Source of the DNA: Ectopseudomonas chengduensis
Lineage (GTDB): Bacteria; Pseudomonadota; Gammaproteobacteria; Pseudomonadales; Pseudomonadaceae
Reading direction: 5' to 3'
NCBI RefSeq assembly: GCF_015712065.1
Contig: NZ_JACFYZ010000013.1
Span: forward strand, 1-64,000
Length of the DNA stretch: 64,000 nt
Each line of letters begins with the position of its first letter. Within the stretch, counting starts at the first letter, position 1. The notes under the pieces were generated by a model. It ran no database searches. It saw only the letters and a list, made by a program, of their open reading frames with translations, and was not told the origin of the DNA. The position numbers were made by a program, and so were the translations under genes. Positions 47,755-56,468 of this stretch are shown piece by piece.

Positions 47755-48222
47755 TCAGGCCTGGCTGAGCGGTCTTTGCTGCGCGATTCTAGCGGCACTG
47801 CCGCGGCTGTCATAGAGGCCCGGAGTCTCTCCGCCGCGCAGAATGCCGAGGACGCTGCCGACCGAGGCCTGGTTGGCGCGAATCAAGCGCCCATTGCGCA
47901 GATTGGCCTCCTGGCAACGCTGCAGCAGAGTGGACAACTCTTCACTGCGCGCCAGCAGTTGATCGCCCACGGAGGACTTGCTCGCCAGCGTGTTGAGTCC
48001 TTCGCGATCCGCACTCAGACCGGCATTTTGCAGCAGGCGGCTGCGATCGTTGCCATGCTGTTGAAGCAGGGCAAGCAGAGGTTGTTTTTCGCTGAGAAGG
48101 CTATCGAGGCGCGGCAGGTCGCGTTCGGTGAGGGCCTGGAATTCGTTATCGATCAGCTCAAGCAATTGCTCGGCAGTGCCGATATCGTTGGTGAAGAGGT
48201 CAAGCAAGGCTGTGTCATTCAT
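47755..48222 (-). CDS. flgN: Flagellar export chaperone FlgN
   Basis: A 155-residue, largely helical protein, the usual FlgN length. Its N-terminal half (LLELIDNEFQALTERDLPRLDSLLSEKQ) and C-terminal NGRLIRANQASVGSVLGIL match the family. It is the cytoplasmic chaperone of the hook-filament junction proteins FlgK and FlgL, both encoded further right in this window. It lies 50 bp after flgM on the same strand and is probably transcribed from the FliA promoter in front of flgM. Confidence 0.9.
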   Translation of the reverse strand: MNDTALLDLFTNDIGTAEQLLELIDNEFQALTERDLPRLDSLLSEKQPLLALLQQHGNDRSRLLQNAGLSADREGLNTLASKSSVGDQLLARSEELSTLLQRCQEANLRNGRLIRANQASVGSVLGILRGGETPGLYDSRGSAARIAQQRPLSQA

Positions 48223-48272
48223 GGCGGGCTCTTGGGGGTCGGGCGTCCAACACCCCCAGCGCAGCCCTGAGA

Positions 48273-48608
48273 CTAGCGCTGGGATTCGAAGTCGAGCAGT
48301 TTCTGGGCGACGCGTTTGCTGTCGACCTGATAGCTGCCATCTGCGATGGCCTGTTTCAGCTGGGCCACACGCTCCTTGTTGACGATGGGCTGATCACGCA
48401 GCTTCTCGCCGATTGCTTGCAACTGTTGTGCCTCACGGCTCAGTTGCACCGATTCGCCGCTCTTGGCGTTGGTTTGTTCATCGTTACCGGTGACAGGCGC
48501 CTGATTCGGCTGTGCCGACTCATTGCGATTGCCAGCCTGAGTCGCGCCGGTACGTCCCGCATTGGCGGGCGTATTGGCATTGTTCAGCCGGTTGAAGTCG
48601 ATGACCAT
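48273..48608 (-). CDS. flgM: Anti-sigma-28 factor FlgM
   Basis: A 111-residue protein beginning [11 protein letters not shown] polar, disordered N-terminal half is followed by a helical C-terminal region ([44 protein letters not shown]) that binds FliA. It holds FliA inactive until it is secreted through the completed hook. The open frame extends to 48719, but ATG 48608 is preferred: a canonical FliA promoter sits at 48649-48675, so transcripts start just upstream of it. Confidence 0.93.
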   Translation of the reverse strand: MVIDFNRLNNANTPANAGRTGATQAGNRNESAQPNQAPVTGNDEQTNAKSGESVQLSREAQQLQAIGEKLRDQPIVNKERVAQLKQAIADGSYQVDSKRVAQKLLDFESQR

Positions 48609-48648
48609 GATGCAGAACCTCGGACGATATGGTGGACGCTTGCCATGC

Positions 48649-48675
48649 TTCTCGGCTGCTGCCGGGAAAACTTTA
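48649..48675 (-). promoter_or_regulatory. FliA (sigma-28) promoter of flgM-flgN-flgZ
   Basis: On the minus strand TAAAGTTT (48675-48668) is followed by exactly 11 bases and GCCGAGAA (48656-48649). The consensus is TAAAGTTT-N11-GCCGATAA, so only one base differs. The flgM start codon is 41 bp beyond the -10 element. Confidence 0.92.
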
Positions 48676-48743
48676 GGATTAATTTCATCGCGTCGTTGAA
48701 CAGTGTAGGGAATCGCCACGTCTTTGCGCTACAAGAAACATGC

Positions 48744-49502
48744 CTACATGGGTACTTCCACTTGACCAGGCCCGACAACGCGGGCTCGAACGACTCGCTG
48801 CGAACGCAGGTTACGCACGTTGATCTGTTCGCCTGGAGCGCCATCGGTCAGGGCTTCGCCGGGCATACGGACACTCACGCTAGCGCCGCGAGCGCTGATC
48901 ACCACCTGATCGCCGCGCCGAATGACCTCGGCTACTTGCAGATGAGTCGAAAGAAGAATCTGGTCACTACCGAGTTGTCGTGTCAATTTCTTGCCGATTG
49001 CCTGCGTCGGGTCGGTCAGGAAGTTCTGACCCAGTTGCCCGATATCGCGTTCCACCAGGCTCAAATCTGCCGCCTTGACTACGCTCATGCGCTTGAGCGG
49101 GCGGGTCAGTACGACGACTGGTCGATACAACCGCACTTCAGCCGGCACGAATACGGTCCAGGGGGCGCTGCCGTCGCAACGCACGCGCGTGGTGACGCGG
49201 CCCAGTGGTTGCGCCGGGCTTTCCAGCGTGGTGGTCAGCGGCTGATCGCACAGGGGCAGGCGTAACCGCGGGTCGAGACGGTTGACGCGAATCTCATGGC
49301 GGCCCTGAATTTCGCTACGCTGTAGATATTCAGTGGTCGCCTGCTCAAGAAAGGCCTCGGTGGCGCCGATAAGCTGTTCAGTGCTGGTGAAGGTGGCAGC
49401 CGCCGTAGCGCTGTAGCCGAGTGTCGGCAAAGCGAGTAAAACGGGCAAAGGGGCAAGGCACTTTGCCATTAGCTGACGGAATGATGACGTTCTCTGCTTC
49501 AT
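48744..49502 (-). CDS. flgA: Flagellar P-ring assembly chaperone FlgA
   Basis: A 252-residue periplasmic protein with a Sec signal peptide (hydrophobic CLAPLPVLLALPTLGYSATA) and a C-terminal SAF-type domain (LKRMSVVKAADLSLVERDIGQL, then VRARVVGPGQVEVP). It assists FlgI assembly into the P ring. ATG 49502 is used here, but ATG 49469 (MAKCLAPL...) also gives a good signal peptide and may be the true start, because an RpoN promoter lies so close to 49502 that the transcript would begin at or next to that codon. Neither start has a clear ribosome binding site. Confidence 0.88.
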   Translation of the reverse strand: MKQRTSSFRQLMAKCLAPLPVLLALPTLGYSATAAATFTSTEQLIGATEAFLEQATTEYLQRSEIQGRHEIRVNRLDPRLRLPLCDQPLTTTLESPAQPLGRVTTRVRCDGSAPWTVFVPAEVRLYRPVVVLTRPLKRMSVVKAADLSLVERDIGQLGQNFLTDPTQAIGKKLTRQLGSDQILLSTHLQVAEVIRRGDQVVISARGASVSVRMPGEALTDGAPGEQINVRNLRSQRVVRARVVGPGQVEVPM

Positions 49503-49513
49503 AAGCAATGCAA

Positions 49514-49529
49514 AGCAAGCCCCGTGCCG
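49514..49529 (-). promoter_or_regulatory. RpoN (sigma-54) promoter of flgA
   Basis: The minus strand reads CGGCACGGGGCTTGCT, matching TGGCACG-N4-TTGCT with a single difference. GG and GC are separated by the required 10 bases. The predicted transcription start is about 49503. Confidence 0.75.
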
Positions 49530-49579
49530 CCTGCTAGGCTCAATGGGGTAGGCGTTACTAGACAAGAAGGAGTCCGGGC

Positions 49580-50512
49580 ATGGCCGGGTTGATGGATTCG
49601 GTTAACCAGCGCACTCAGCTGGTGGGACAGAACCGCTTGGAGTTGTTGCTGTTCCGCCTGGAAGGCCCACAGCTTTACGGTATCAACGTATTCAAGGTGA
49701 AAGAGGTGCTGCAGTGCCCGAATCTCACCATCATGCCCAAATCAAGTCCGGTGGTGCGGGGGGTGGCCAACATTCGTGGGGGCACCATTCCGATTCTCGA
49801 TCTTTCCATCGCTACCGGCAGTACCGCTCTGGAAAATCTGAAGACCAGCTTCGTGATCATCACCGAGTACAACACCAAGGTTCAGGGTTTTCTGGTGCGC
49901 TCGGTCGAACGTATCGTCAACATGAACTGGGAGGAGATCCATCCGCCACCCAAGGGCACCGGACGCGATCACTACCTGACAGCAGTCACGCGGCTCGACC
50001 AGCAGTTGGTCGAGATCATTGATGTCGAGAAGATTCTTGCCGAAGTCGCGCCGACCTCGGAAGTGATCTCCGCTGGCGTCATCGATGATCAGGTGCAGAG
50101 TCAGGCGGTGACCAAGCATGTGCTGATCGTCGATGACTCTTCGGTGGCGCGTAAACAGGTTTCGCGCTGCCTGCAGACCGTTGGTGTCGAGGTGACGGCG
50201 CTGAACGATGGCCGCGAGGCACTCAATTACCTCAAGAAAATGGCGGACGAGGGGCATAATCCCGACAAGGAACTGCTGATGCTGATTTCCGACATCGAGA
50301 TGCCCGAGATGGACGGATATACGCTGACTACGGAGATTCGTAGCGATCCGCGCATGCAGAAGCTGCATATCCTCCTGCATACTTCGCTTTCCGGTGTGTT
50401 CAACCAGGCGATGGTGAAGAAGGTCGGCGCTGACGACTTCCTCGCCAAGTTCAAGCCAGATGATCTGGCGGCGCGTGTGGTCGATCGCATTCGTGTATCG
50501 GATGGGGGCTGA
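49580..50512 (+). CDS. cheV: Chemotaxis coupling protein CheV (CheW-receiver fusion)
   Basis: A 310-residue protein. Residues ~15-165 form a CheW-like domain (LLLFRLEGPQLYGINVFKVKEVL). Residues ~180-310 form a receiver domain with acidic residues in VLIVDDSS, the phosphoacceptor aspartate in LISDIEMPEMDGY, a conserved Ser/Thr (LLHTSLSG) and lysine (FLAKFKPDDLA). It couples chemoreceptors to CheA and adapts through its receiver. It lies between flgA and cheR, as usual in pseudomonads. Start ATG 49580 follows AAGGAG. Confidence 0.93.
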   Translation: MAGLMDSVNQRTQLVGQNRLELLLFRLEGPQLYGINVFKVKEVLQCPNLTIMPKSSPVVRGVANIRGGTIPILDLSIATGSTALENLKTSFVIITEYNTKVQGFLVRSVERIVNMNWEEIHPPPKGTGRDHYLTAVTRLDQQLVEIIDVEKILAEVAPTSEVISAGVIDDQVQSQAVTKHVLIVDDSSVARKQVSRCLQTVGVEVTALNDGREALNYLKKMADEGHNPDKELLMLISDIEMPEMDGYTLTTEIRSDPRMQKLHILLHTSLSGVFNQAMVKKVGADDFLAKFKPDDLAARVVDRIRVSDGG

Positions 50513-50534
50513 AGGGTGACCTTCGGCGAACGTT

Positions 50535-51383
50535 ATGGTTGTAGAGGCGGCACTAGTGTCTTCAGGTAATTTGGATTTCGAGCAGTTCCGGACTTTCCTG
50601 GAAAAGGCCTGCGGTATTCTGCTTGGCAGCAACAAGCAGTACCTGGTCTCCAGCCGTCTGAACAAGCTGATGGAACAGAATGGCATCAAGACCCTGGGCG
50701 AGCTGGTGCAGCGCATGCAGAGCCAGCCGCGTAGTGGCCTGCGCGAGCAGGTGGTCGATGCCATGACCACCAACGAGACCCTGTGGTTTCGTGACACTTA
50801 TCCCTTCGAGGTGCTCAAGAACCGTGTGTTGCCGGAGTTGATCAAGGCTTACCCGGCCCAGCGCCTGCGTATCTGGTCGGCGGCTTGTTCGTCCGGCCAG
50901 GAGCCTTACTCGCTGTCGATGTCCATCGATGAGTTCGAGCGCACCAACCTCGGTCAGCTCAAGGCAGGTGTGCAGATCGTTGCCACCGACCTTTCGCCGT
51001 CGATGCTGACCAATTGCAAATCCGGCGAGTACGACAGCCTTGCCATGGGGCGAGGCCTTTCGCAGGAGCGTTTGCAGCGCTACTTCGACCCCAAGGGACC
51101 AGGACGTTGGCAGGTCAAGGCGCCGATCAAGAGCCGTGTCGAGTTTCGCCCACTGAATTTGCTGGATAGCTACGCGGCATTGGGCAAATTCGACATCGTC
51201 TTCTGCCGCAACGTGCTGATCTACTTCTCGGCAGAAGTGAAGAAGGACATCCTCACGCGCATTCACGCCACGTTGAAACCGGGCGGTTATCTGTTCCTCG
51301 GCGCCTCCGAAGCGCTCAATGGCCTGCCGGACAAGTACCAGATGGTGCAGTGCAGTCCTGGGATCATCTACAAGGCCAAATAG
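50535..51383 (+). CDS. cheR: Chemoreceptor methyltransferase CheR
   Basis: A 282-residue SAM-dependent glutamate methyltransferase. The N-terminal helical domain (DFEQFRTFLEKACGILL) is followed by the catalytic domain with TNETLWFRD, the SAM motif RIWSAACSSGQEPYSLSM and FDIVFCRNVLIYF. It methylates chemoreceptor glutamates. ATG 50535 is used, but GTG 50556 is a serious alternative: it has GAGGC eight bases upstream and gives the usual short N-terminus (SSGNLDFEQF). A strong terminator follows. Confidence 0.93.
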   Translation: MVVEAALVSSGNLDFEQFRTFLEKACGILLGSNKQYLVSSRLNKLMEQNGIKTLGELVQRMQSQPRSGLREQVVDAMTTNETLWFRDTYPFEVLKNRVLPELIKAYPAQRLRIWSAACSSGQEPYSLSMSIDEFERTNLGQLKAGVQIVATDLSPSMLTNCKSGEYDSLAMGRGLSQERLQRYFDPKGPGRWQVKAPIKSRVEFRPLNLLDSYAALGKFDIVFCRNVLIYFSAEVKKDILTRIHATLKPGGYLFLGASEALNGLPDKYQMVQCSPGIIYKAK

Positions 51384-51408
51384 GCACAAGGCATGTTTGG
51401 TATCAGCA

Positions 51409-51438
51409 ACGGGAGGCCTTTGGCCTCCCGTTTACGTT
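51409..51438 (+). terminator. Intrinsic terminator after cheR
   Basis: ACGGGAGGCC (51409-51418) pairs perfectly with GGCCTCCCGT (51422-51431) around TTT, followed by TTACGTTT. Confidence 0.85.
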
Positions 51439-51621
51439 TCTGTGCTCTGAAAACCATGTCCCCCGGCTGAACACATCGCGCACCCCAGGGTTCGGCGGGG
51501 CGGCAATCTGTCCGGTTGGCTTTGCCGCTTGCTTGCCCGTAGGCGGTAAAGCCTTGCCGCTTTGCCGTTATTTTTCCGCTTGATTGCTATTAACGTATTG
51601 ATTTTATTGAATTAAATAAAT

Positions 51622-51637
51622 TGGCACAGCCTTTGCT
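51622..51637 (+). promoter_or_regulatory. RpoN (sigma-54) promoter of flgBCDE
   Basis: TGGCACAGCCTTTGCT matches the -24/-12 consensus TGGCAC-N5-TTGCT exactly, with GG at 51623 and GC at 51635. The AT-rich region 51560-51620 upstream may bind IHF or an activator such as FleQ/FleR. The flgB start is 51 bp downstream. Confidence 0.92.
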
Positions 51638-51687
51638 GAATAGCTCACAACAGTGACCACATGGCCCAAGCGGCAAAGGTTCGGAAC

Positions 51688-52095
51688 ATGAGCATCAACT
51701 TCGGCAGAGCACTCGGTATTCACGAACAGGCTCTCGGCTTTCGCGCCCAGCGCGCCGAGGTGCTGGCCAACAATATCGCCAACGCCGATACGCCGAACTA
51801 CAAGGCTCGCGATCTGGACTTCGCCAGCGTCCTGGCCGAGCAAAGCAATCGCATGCAGCGCGGTGGCGTTTCCCTGAACCGCACCGATAGCCGCCACATT
51901 CCGGCCGAAGGCGTCAGCAGCGGTGACGCTGAACTGCCTTATCGCACGCCGTTCCACGCGTCGCTGGATCAGAACACCGTCGACCTGCAGATCGAGCAAT
52001 CGAACTACGCCGAGAACTCGGTGCAGTTTCAGGCCAGCTTCACCTTTCTCAATAGCAAATTCAAAGGGCTGACCAGTGCCCTGCGCGGCGAATAA
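51688..52095 (+). CDS. flgB: Flagellar proximal rod protein FlgB
   Basis: A 135-residue rod protein with the family hallmark ALGFRAQRAEVLANNIANADTPNYKARD near the N-terminus and a conserved helical C-terminus. It forms the rod part nearest the MS ring. The frame extends to ATG 51661, but ATG 51688 (MSINFGRALGIHEQ) has AAAGG nine bases upstream and the standard FlgB N-terminus. First gene of the RpoN-driven flgBCDE operon. Confidence 0.94.
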   Translation: MSINFGRALGIHEQALGFRAQRAEVLANNIANADTPNYKARDLDFASVLAEQSNRMQRGGVSLNRTDSRHIPAEGVSSGDAELPYRTPFHASLDQNTVDLQIEQSNYAENSVQFQASFTFLNSKFKGLTSALRGE

Positions 52096-52106
52096 GGAGC
52101 GCGACC

Positions 52107-52550
52107 ATGTCCCTTGCCAGTGTTTTCAACATCGCCGGAACCGGCATGAGCGCCCAGAGCACTCGCCTGAACACCATTTCCAGCAACATTGCCAACGCCG
52201 AGACCGTTTCCTCGAGCCTGGATCAGACCTACCGCGCTCGCCACCCAGTATTCGCCACCGTATTTCAGAATGCTCAAGGCGGCGACCGCGGCTCGCTGTT
52301 CGCCGAACAGGATGAGGCCGGGCGTGGTGTGCAGGTGCTGGGCGTGATCGAGGATCAGAGCAGCCTGATGCCACGCTACGAGCCAGATCATCCGATGGCC
52401 AACGCTGACGGCTATGTCTACTACCCGAACGTCAACGTGGTCGAGGAAATGGCCGACATGATTTCTGCCAGTCGCGCCTTCCAGACCAACGTTGAAATGA
52501 TGAACACCGCCAAACAAATGCTGCAGCGCGTGCTGACCCTGGGTCAGTAA
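52107..52550 (+). CDS. flgC: Flagellar proximal rod protein FlgC
   Basis: A 147-residue rod protein with FNIAGTGMSAQSTRLNTISSN at the N-terminus (flagellar rod signature ANAET) and the C-terminal NVVEEMADMISASRAFQTNVEMM helix shared by rod and hook proteins. It begins 11 bp after flgB behind AAGGAGCG. Confidence 0.95.
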   Translation: MSLASVFNIAGTGMSAQSTRLNTISSNIANAETVSSSLDQTYRARHPVFATVFQNAQGGDRGSLFAEQDEAGRGVQVLGVIEDQSSLMPRYEPDHPMANADGYVYYPNVNVVEEMADMISASRAFQTNVEMMNTAKQMLQRVLTLGQ

Positions 52551-52572
52551 GACGAGACGAGGAAATCAGGGT

Positions 52573-53238
52573 ATGAGCACCGTAAACGGCACCAGCTCAG
52601 TACTGGATCAGTACCAGCTCAAACAGGACGCACCGAAGAGCAATGACCTCGGCAAGAACGAGTTCCTTAACTTGCTGGTGGCCCAACTCAACAACCAGAA
52701 CCCGCTGGAGCCCCAGGGTAACGGTGAGTTCATCGCCCAGTTGGCACAATTCAGCCAGGTCGAAGGGATCGAGAAGCTCAACACCAGCATGGGTTCGATG
52801 CTTTCCAGCTTCCAGTCTTCGCAGGCGTTGCAGGCGTCTTCTCTGGTCGGCCGCAAAGTGATCGTGCCGAGCGAAAAGGCTGTGGTCGATACCAGTGAAA
52901 GTTTCAAGGCCAGCACTATTTTGCCGGTTAGCAGCAGCAACGTGTACGTCAACGTCTATGACAATTCGGGTGCGTTGGTTACCCGCGTCAACCTTGGCGA
53001 ACAGGCTGCCGGCAACGTCAGCTTCATCTGGGACGGCAAGGATTCCGACGGCAACGTGGCGCCGCCGGGCACCTACAAGTTCGAGGCGCAGGCCACCTAC
53101 GGTAGTGAAACCAAGGGGCTGTACACCCTGCTGCCGGCTAACGTCGACAGCGTCACCCTGGGCGGCAGCGAGCTGATGCTCAACCTTGCCGGTCTGGGCA
53201 GTGTTCCGCTTTCTCAAGTGCAGGTCATCGGCCAATAA
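52573..53238 (+). CDS. flgD: Flagellar hook capping protein FlgD
   Basis: A 221-residue hook-assembly scaffold. The N-terminal region LGKNEFLNLLVAQLNNQNPL...EFIAQLAQFSQVEGIEKL is the conserved FlgD signature. The C-terminal part holds the Ig-like domain (VSFIWDGKDSDGNVAPPGTY). It caps the growing hook and is discarded when the hook is complete. It lies between flgC and flgE, as expected. Confidence 0.95.
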   Translation: MSTVNGTSSVLDQYQLKQDAPKSNDLGKNEFLNLLVAQLNNQNPLEPQGNGEFIAQLAQFSQVEGIEKLNTSMGSMLSSFQSSQALQASSLVGRKVIVPSEKAVVDTSESFKASTILPVSSSNVYVNVYDNSGALVTRVNLGEQAAGNVSFIWDGKDSDGNVAPPGTYKFEAQATYGSETKGLYTLLPANVDSVTLGGSELMLNLAGLGSVPLSQVQVIGQ

Positions 53239-53274
53239 CTATTGCCGCCGGCAGTTCCGGCAAAGGAGTCTTCC

Positions 53275-54645
53275 ATGTCGTTCAATATTGGTCTCAGCGG
53301 CCTGCGTGCCGCGACCAGCGACCTCAATGTCACCGGCAACAACATCGCCAACGCCGGTACTGCAGGCTTCAAGCAGTCGCGTGCCGAGTTCGCCGATGTC
53401 TATGCTGCTTCCGTTCTGGGGACCGGCAAGAATGCGCAAGGCAGTGGTGTGCTGCTGGCAGACGTGTCGCAGCTGTTCAATCAGGGCAACGTCAACTACA
53501 CCAACAACGCTCTGGATCTGGCCATCAATGGCAACGGCTTCTTCGTGACCAGCAACAACGGCGAGATTGGCTATACCCGCGCCGGTTACTTCGGTACGGA
53601 TCGCGATGGTTACATCGTCAACAACTTCGGTTACCGCCTGCAGGGGTACGCGGCTGATGACAGCGGCAACATCCTGCCGGTGCAGTCTGATCTGCGCATC
53701 AGTGCCGGTCAGCAGGAGCCTCGGGCGACTACCAGCGTTACCCAGCGCCTCAACCTGAACTCCAATGCGGTACGGCCTGCTAACGCAGGAACCATGGCGG
53801 CGCCGACCTTCGACCCGAGCGATTCGAAGTCCTTCAACTGGTCCACTTCGACCAATATTTACGACTCTCAGGGCAACGCCCACGTGATGACCCAATACTT
53901 CGTCAAGAACGAAGCACCGGCCAACAACGGCTGGGTCATGCATGTGTTGATCGATGGGGTCAACCCGCGTGATCCGAGTAGCACTCAGCCCTACAGCTAT
54001 GCGGTGAACTACGATGCCGCAGGTCAGTTGGCTACTCCAGCCATCACGCCGCTGGCCAGCACGCCGGCCAACCCGGCGCTGGATGCACCGGCCATTCCGG
54101 TGGGTACGCCCAATGGCATCTTTGCGCTGGCGGATACCGATTGGGTACCGGCCGAGAAGGATCCGGTCAACCCCGGGACCATGGTGCCCAACGGCGCTGA
54201 CAGTGAGGCCTTCACCTTCGACATGCGTGGCTCGACCCAGTACGCCGCCTCCTTCGGGGTCAACGCCGTCAGTCAGGATGGCTACACCACGGGCCAATTG
54301 GCTGGTATCGAGATCGATGACACCGGGGTGATCTTCGCCCGTTACACCAACGGCCAATCCAAGGTGCAGGGGCAGGTGCTGCTGGCGAACTTCGCCAACG
54401 TCCAGGGGCTCACTCCAGTAGGCAAGACGGCCTGGGCGCAGTCGTTCGAATCTGGTGAGCCGGTGATTGGCACGCCGCGCAGCAGTACTCTGGGGGCTCT
54501 GCAGGCAGGAGCGCTGGAAGACTCCAACGTCGAGCTGTCGGATCAGTTGGTGAACCTGATCGTGGCTCAGCGCAATTACCAGGCCAACGCCAAGACCATC
54601 GAAACCGAAAGCGCCATTACCCAGACCATCATCAACCTGCGTTGA
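53275..54645 (+). CDS. flgE: Flagellar hook protein FlgE
   Basis: A 456-residue hook subunit with N-terminal FNIGLSGLRAATSDLNVTGN, the FlgE/F/G motif around ALDLAINGNGFFV, and the C-terminal NVELSDQLVNLIVAQRNYQA helix. ATG 53275 follows AAAGGAG; the frame begins at 53242 but without support. Within flagellar hook proteins the variable central domain (about residues 140-360) sets the length. A terminator follows, ending the flgBCDE unit. Confidence 0.95.
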   Translation: MSFNIGLSGLRAATSDLNVTGNNIANAGTAGFKQSRAEFADVYAASVLGTGKNAQGSGVLLADVSQLFNQGNVNYTNNALDLAINGNGFFVTSNNGEIGYTRAGYFGTDRDGYIVNNFGYRLQGYAADDSGNILPVQSDLRISAGQQEPRATTSVTQRLNLNSNAVRPANAGTMAAPTFDPSDSKSFNWSTSTNIYDSQGNAHVMTQYFVKNEAPANNGWVMHVLIDGVNPRDPSSTQPYSYAVNYDAAGQLATPAITPLASTPANPALDAPAIPVGTPNGIFALADTDWVPAEKDPVNPGTMVPNGADSEAFTFDMRGSTQYAASFGVNAVSQDGYTTGQLAGIEIDDTGVIFARYTNGQSKVQGQVLLANFANVQGLTPVGKTAWAQSFESGEPVIGTPRSSTLGALQAGALEDSNVELSDQLVNLIVAQRNYQANAKTIETESAITQTIINLR

Positions 54646-54662
54646 TGACTCGAGGCTGAAAC

Positions 54663-54690
54663 AAAGCGGCAAGCCTGGCTTGCCGCTTTT
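54663..54690 (+). terminator. Intrinsic terminator after flgE
   Basis: AAAGCGGCAAGC (54663-54674) pairs perfectly with GCTTGCCGCTTT (54678-54689), three-base loop, then a T. It separates flgBCDE from flgFGHIJKL. Confidence 0.88.
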
Positions 54691-54793
54691 GCCGTTTCAG
54701 GGCCGGCAAAACCCCGCCGCCGGTTTTCCTTTGTGATCCTGGATTACCTATAAAGTCATTTTAAATCAGTATCTTGCGTTTATTTTTCGAGGC

Positions 54794-54809
54794 TGGCACG
54801 GCGCTTGCT
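54794..54809 (+). promoter_or_regulatory. RpoN (sigma-54) promoter of flgFGHIJKL
   Basis: TGGCACGGCGCTTGCT matches TGGCACG-N4-TTGCT perfectly. It lies 49 bp before the flgF start and downstream of an AT-rich stretch at 54735-54788. Confidence 0.93.
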
Positions 54810-54858
54810 GTAGTCACTGCAAAGAGCCAAGGGCGTGTCGCCCACTCGGAGAATTACC

Positions 54859-55599
54859 ATGGACAAGATGCTGTACGTCTCCATGACCGGAGCGCAGAAC
54901 AACACACTGGCTCTGCGCGCCCACGCCAATAACCTGGCGAACGTTTCCACCTCGGGTTTTCGTCGCGATTTCGAGCAGGCGCGCTCCATGCCGCTGTTCG
55001 GTGAAACCCACCCGGCGCGCGTATTTGCCATGAGCGAACGTCCGGCTACGGATTTTCGCCCCGGCTCGCTGCAGGAAACCGGTCGTGACCTTGATGTTGC
55101 CATTGGTGGCAAGGGCTGGATCGCCGTGCAAACGCCCGATGGCAGCGAGGCCTATGTACGTACTGCCAGCCTGAATATCGATGCTCTGGGCGTGCTGCGT
55201 ACCGGCAATGGTTTGCCGGTCATGGGCAATGCCGGGCCGATTGCCGTGCCGCCGGAGCAGAAGGTGGAGATTGGCCAGGACGGCACCATCAGTATTCGTG
55301 CGCTTGGTGAAGATCCCAACGTATTGGCTGAAGTCGACCGTATCAAGCTGGTCAACCCTGATCCGAAAAGCATGGAGAAGGGCACCGATGGCCTGATCCG
55401 CGTCAAGGGCCAGCCCGAGATAGAGGCCGATGCGACCGTTCAGGTGACGTCGGGTTTCCTCGAGGCGAGCAACGTCAACGCCGTTGAAGAGATGACCGCC
55501 ATCCTCTCCCTGTCCCGTCAGTTCGAGCTGTCGGTGAAGATGATGCGCACCGCCGAGGACAACTCGTCGGCCATGGCGCGGGTTTTGCAAATTAGCTAA
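54859..55599 (+). CDS. flgF: Flagellar proximal rod protein FlgF
   Basis: A 246-residue rod protein. It begins MDKMLYVSMTGAQNNTLALR, has the rod/hook core LDVAIGGKGWIAVQTPDG, and ends with the conserved NVNAVEEMTAILSLSRQFELSVKMM helix. ATG 54859 follows CGGAGAA. First gene of the second RpoN operon. Confidence 0.95.
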   Translation: MDKMLYVSMTGAQNNTLALRAHANNLANVSTSGFRRDFEQARSMPLFGETHPARVFAMSERPATDFRPGSLQETGRDLDVAIGGKGWIAVQTPDGSEAYVRTASLNIDALGVLRTGNGLPVMGNAGPIAVPPEQKVEIGQDGTISIRALGEDPNVLAEVDRIKLVNPDPKSMEKGTDGLIRVKGQPEIEADATVQVTSGFLEASNVNAVEEMTAILSLSRQFELSVKMMRTAEDNSSAMARVLQIS

Positions 55600-55645
55600 T
55601 TACCAGCACGCGGCGCCGTAAAACCGGCGCCCGAGGAGAATCGAT

Positions 55646-56431
55646 ATGCTTCCGGCACTGTGGGTCAGCAAGACCGGTTTGTCCGCTCAGGACATGAACC
55701 TGACCACCATTTCCAACAACCTGGCCAACGTGGCGACCACCGGCTTCAAGCGTGATCGTGCCGAGTTCGAGGATCTGCTCTATCAGATCCGTCGTCAGCC
55801 AGGTGGCCAGTCCAGCCAGGACAGCGAGTTGCCCTCAGGTTTGCAGCTCGGTACCGGTGTGCGCGTGGTGGGTACGCAGAAGATCTTCACTGCTGGCAGC
55901 CTGCAGACCACAGAACAGCCGCTCGACCTTGCCGTCAACGGCCGTGGTTTCTTCCAGATCCTGCAGCCCGACGGCACCGTTTCCTATACCCGCGATGGCA
56001 GCTTTCACCTCAATTCCGATGGGCAGATCGTCACCTCCCAGGGGTTTGCCCTGGAACCGGCGATCGTCCTGCCGAACGAAGTGCGCACCTTCACCGTCGG
56101 TGAGGATGGCACTGTCTCGGTGACCACCACCGGCAATCCGCAGCCGCAGATCATCGGCAATATCCAGCTGGCCGACTTCGTCAACCCTGCTGGCCTGGAA
56201 GCCATCGGCAACAACCTGTTCCTGGAGACCGGTTCCAGTGGCGCGCCGCAGGTGGGCAACCCGGGTCTAAATGGCCTTGGCACCACGCTGCAGAACACCC
56301 TGGAAAACTCCAACGTCAGCGTGGTCGAGGAGTTGGTGAACATGATCACCACCCAGCGCGCTTACGAGATGAACTCCAAGGTGATTTCCACCGCTGATCA
56401 GATGCTGTCGTTCGTGACGCAGAACCTCTGA
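55646..56431 (+). CDS. flgG: Flagellar distal rod protein FlgG
   Basis: A 261-residue rod protein, typical length. The N-terminal LWVSKTGLSAQDMNLTTISN with NLANVATTGFKRDRAEFEDL, the LDLAVNGRGFFQI core and the C-terminal NVSVVEELVNMITTQRAYEM helix identify the distal rod subunit. It lies 46 bp after flgF. Confidence 0.96.
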   Translation: MLPALWVSKTGLSAQDMNLTTISNNLANVATTGFKRDRAEFEDLLYQIRRQPGGQSSQDSELPSGLQLGTGVRVVGTQKIFTAGSLQTTEQPLDLAVNGRGFFQILQPDGTVSYTRDGSFHLNSDGQIVTSQGFALEPAIVLPNEVRTFTVGEDGTVSVTTTGNPQPQIIGNIQLADFVNPAGLEAIGNNLFLETGSSGAPQVGNPGLNGLGTTLQNTLENSNVSVVEELVNMITTQRAYEMNSKVISTADQMLSFVTQNL

Positions 56432-56468
56432 TTTTTGACACTGTTTTGAACGCCGCGAGGTAGTGGTT

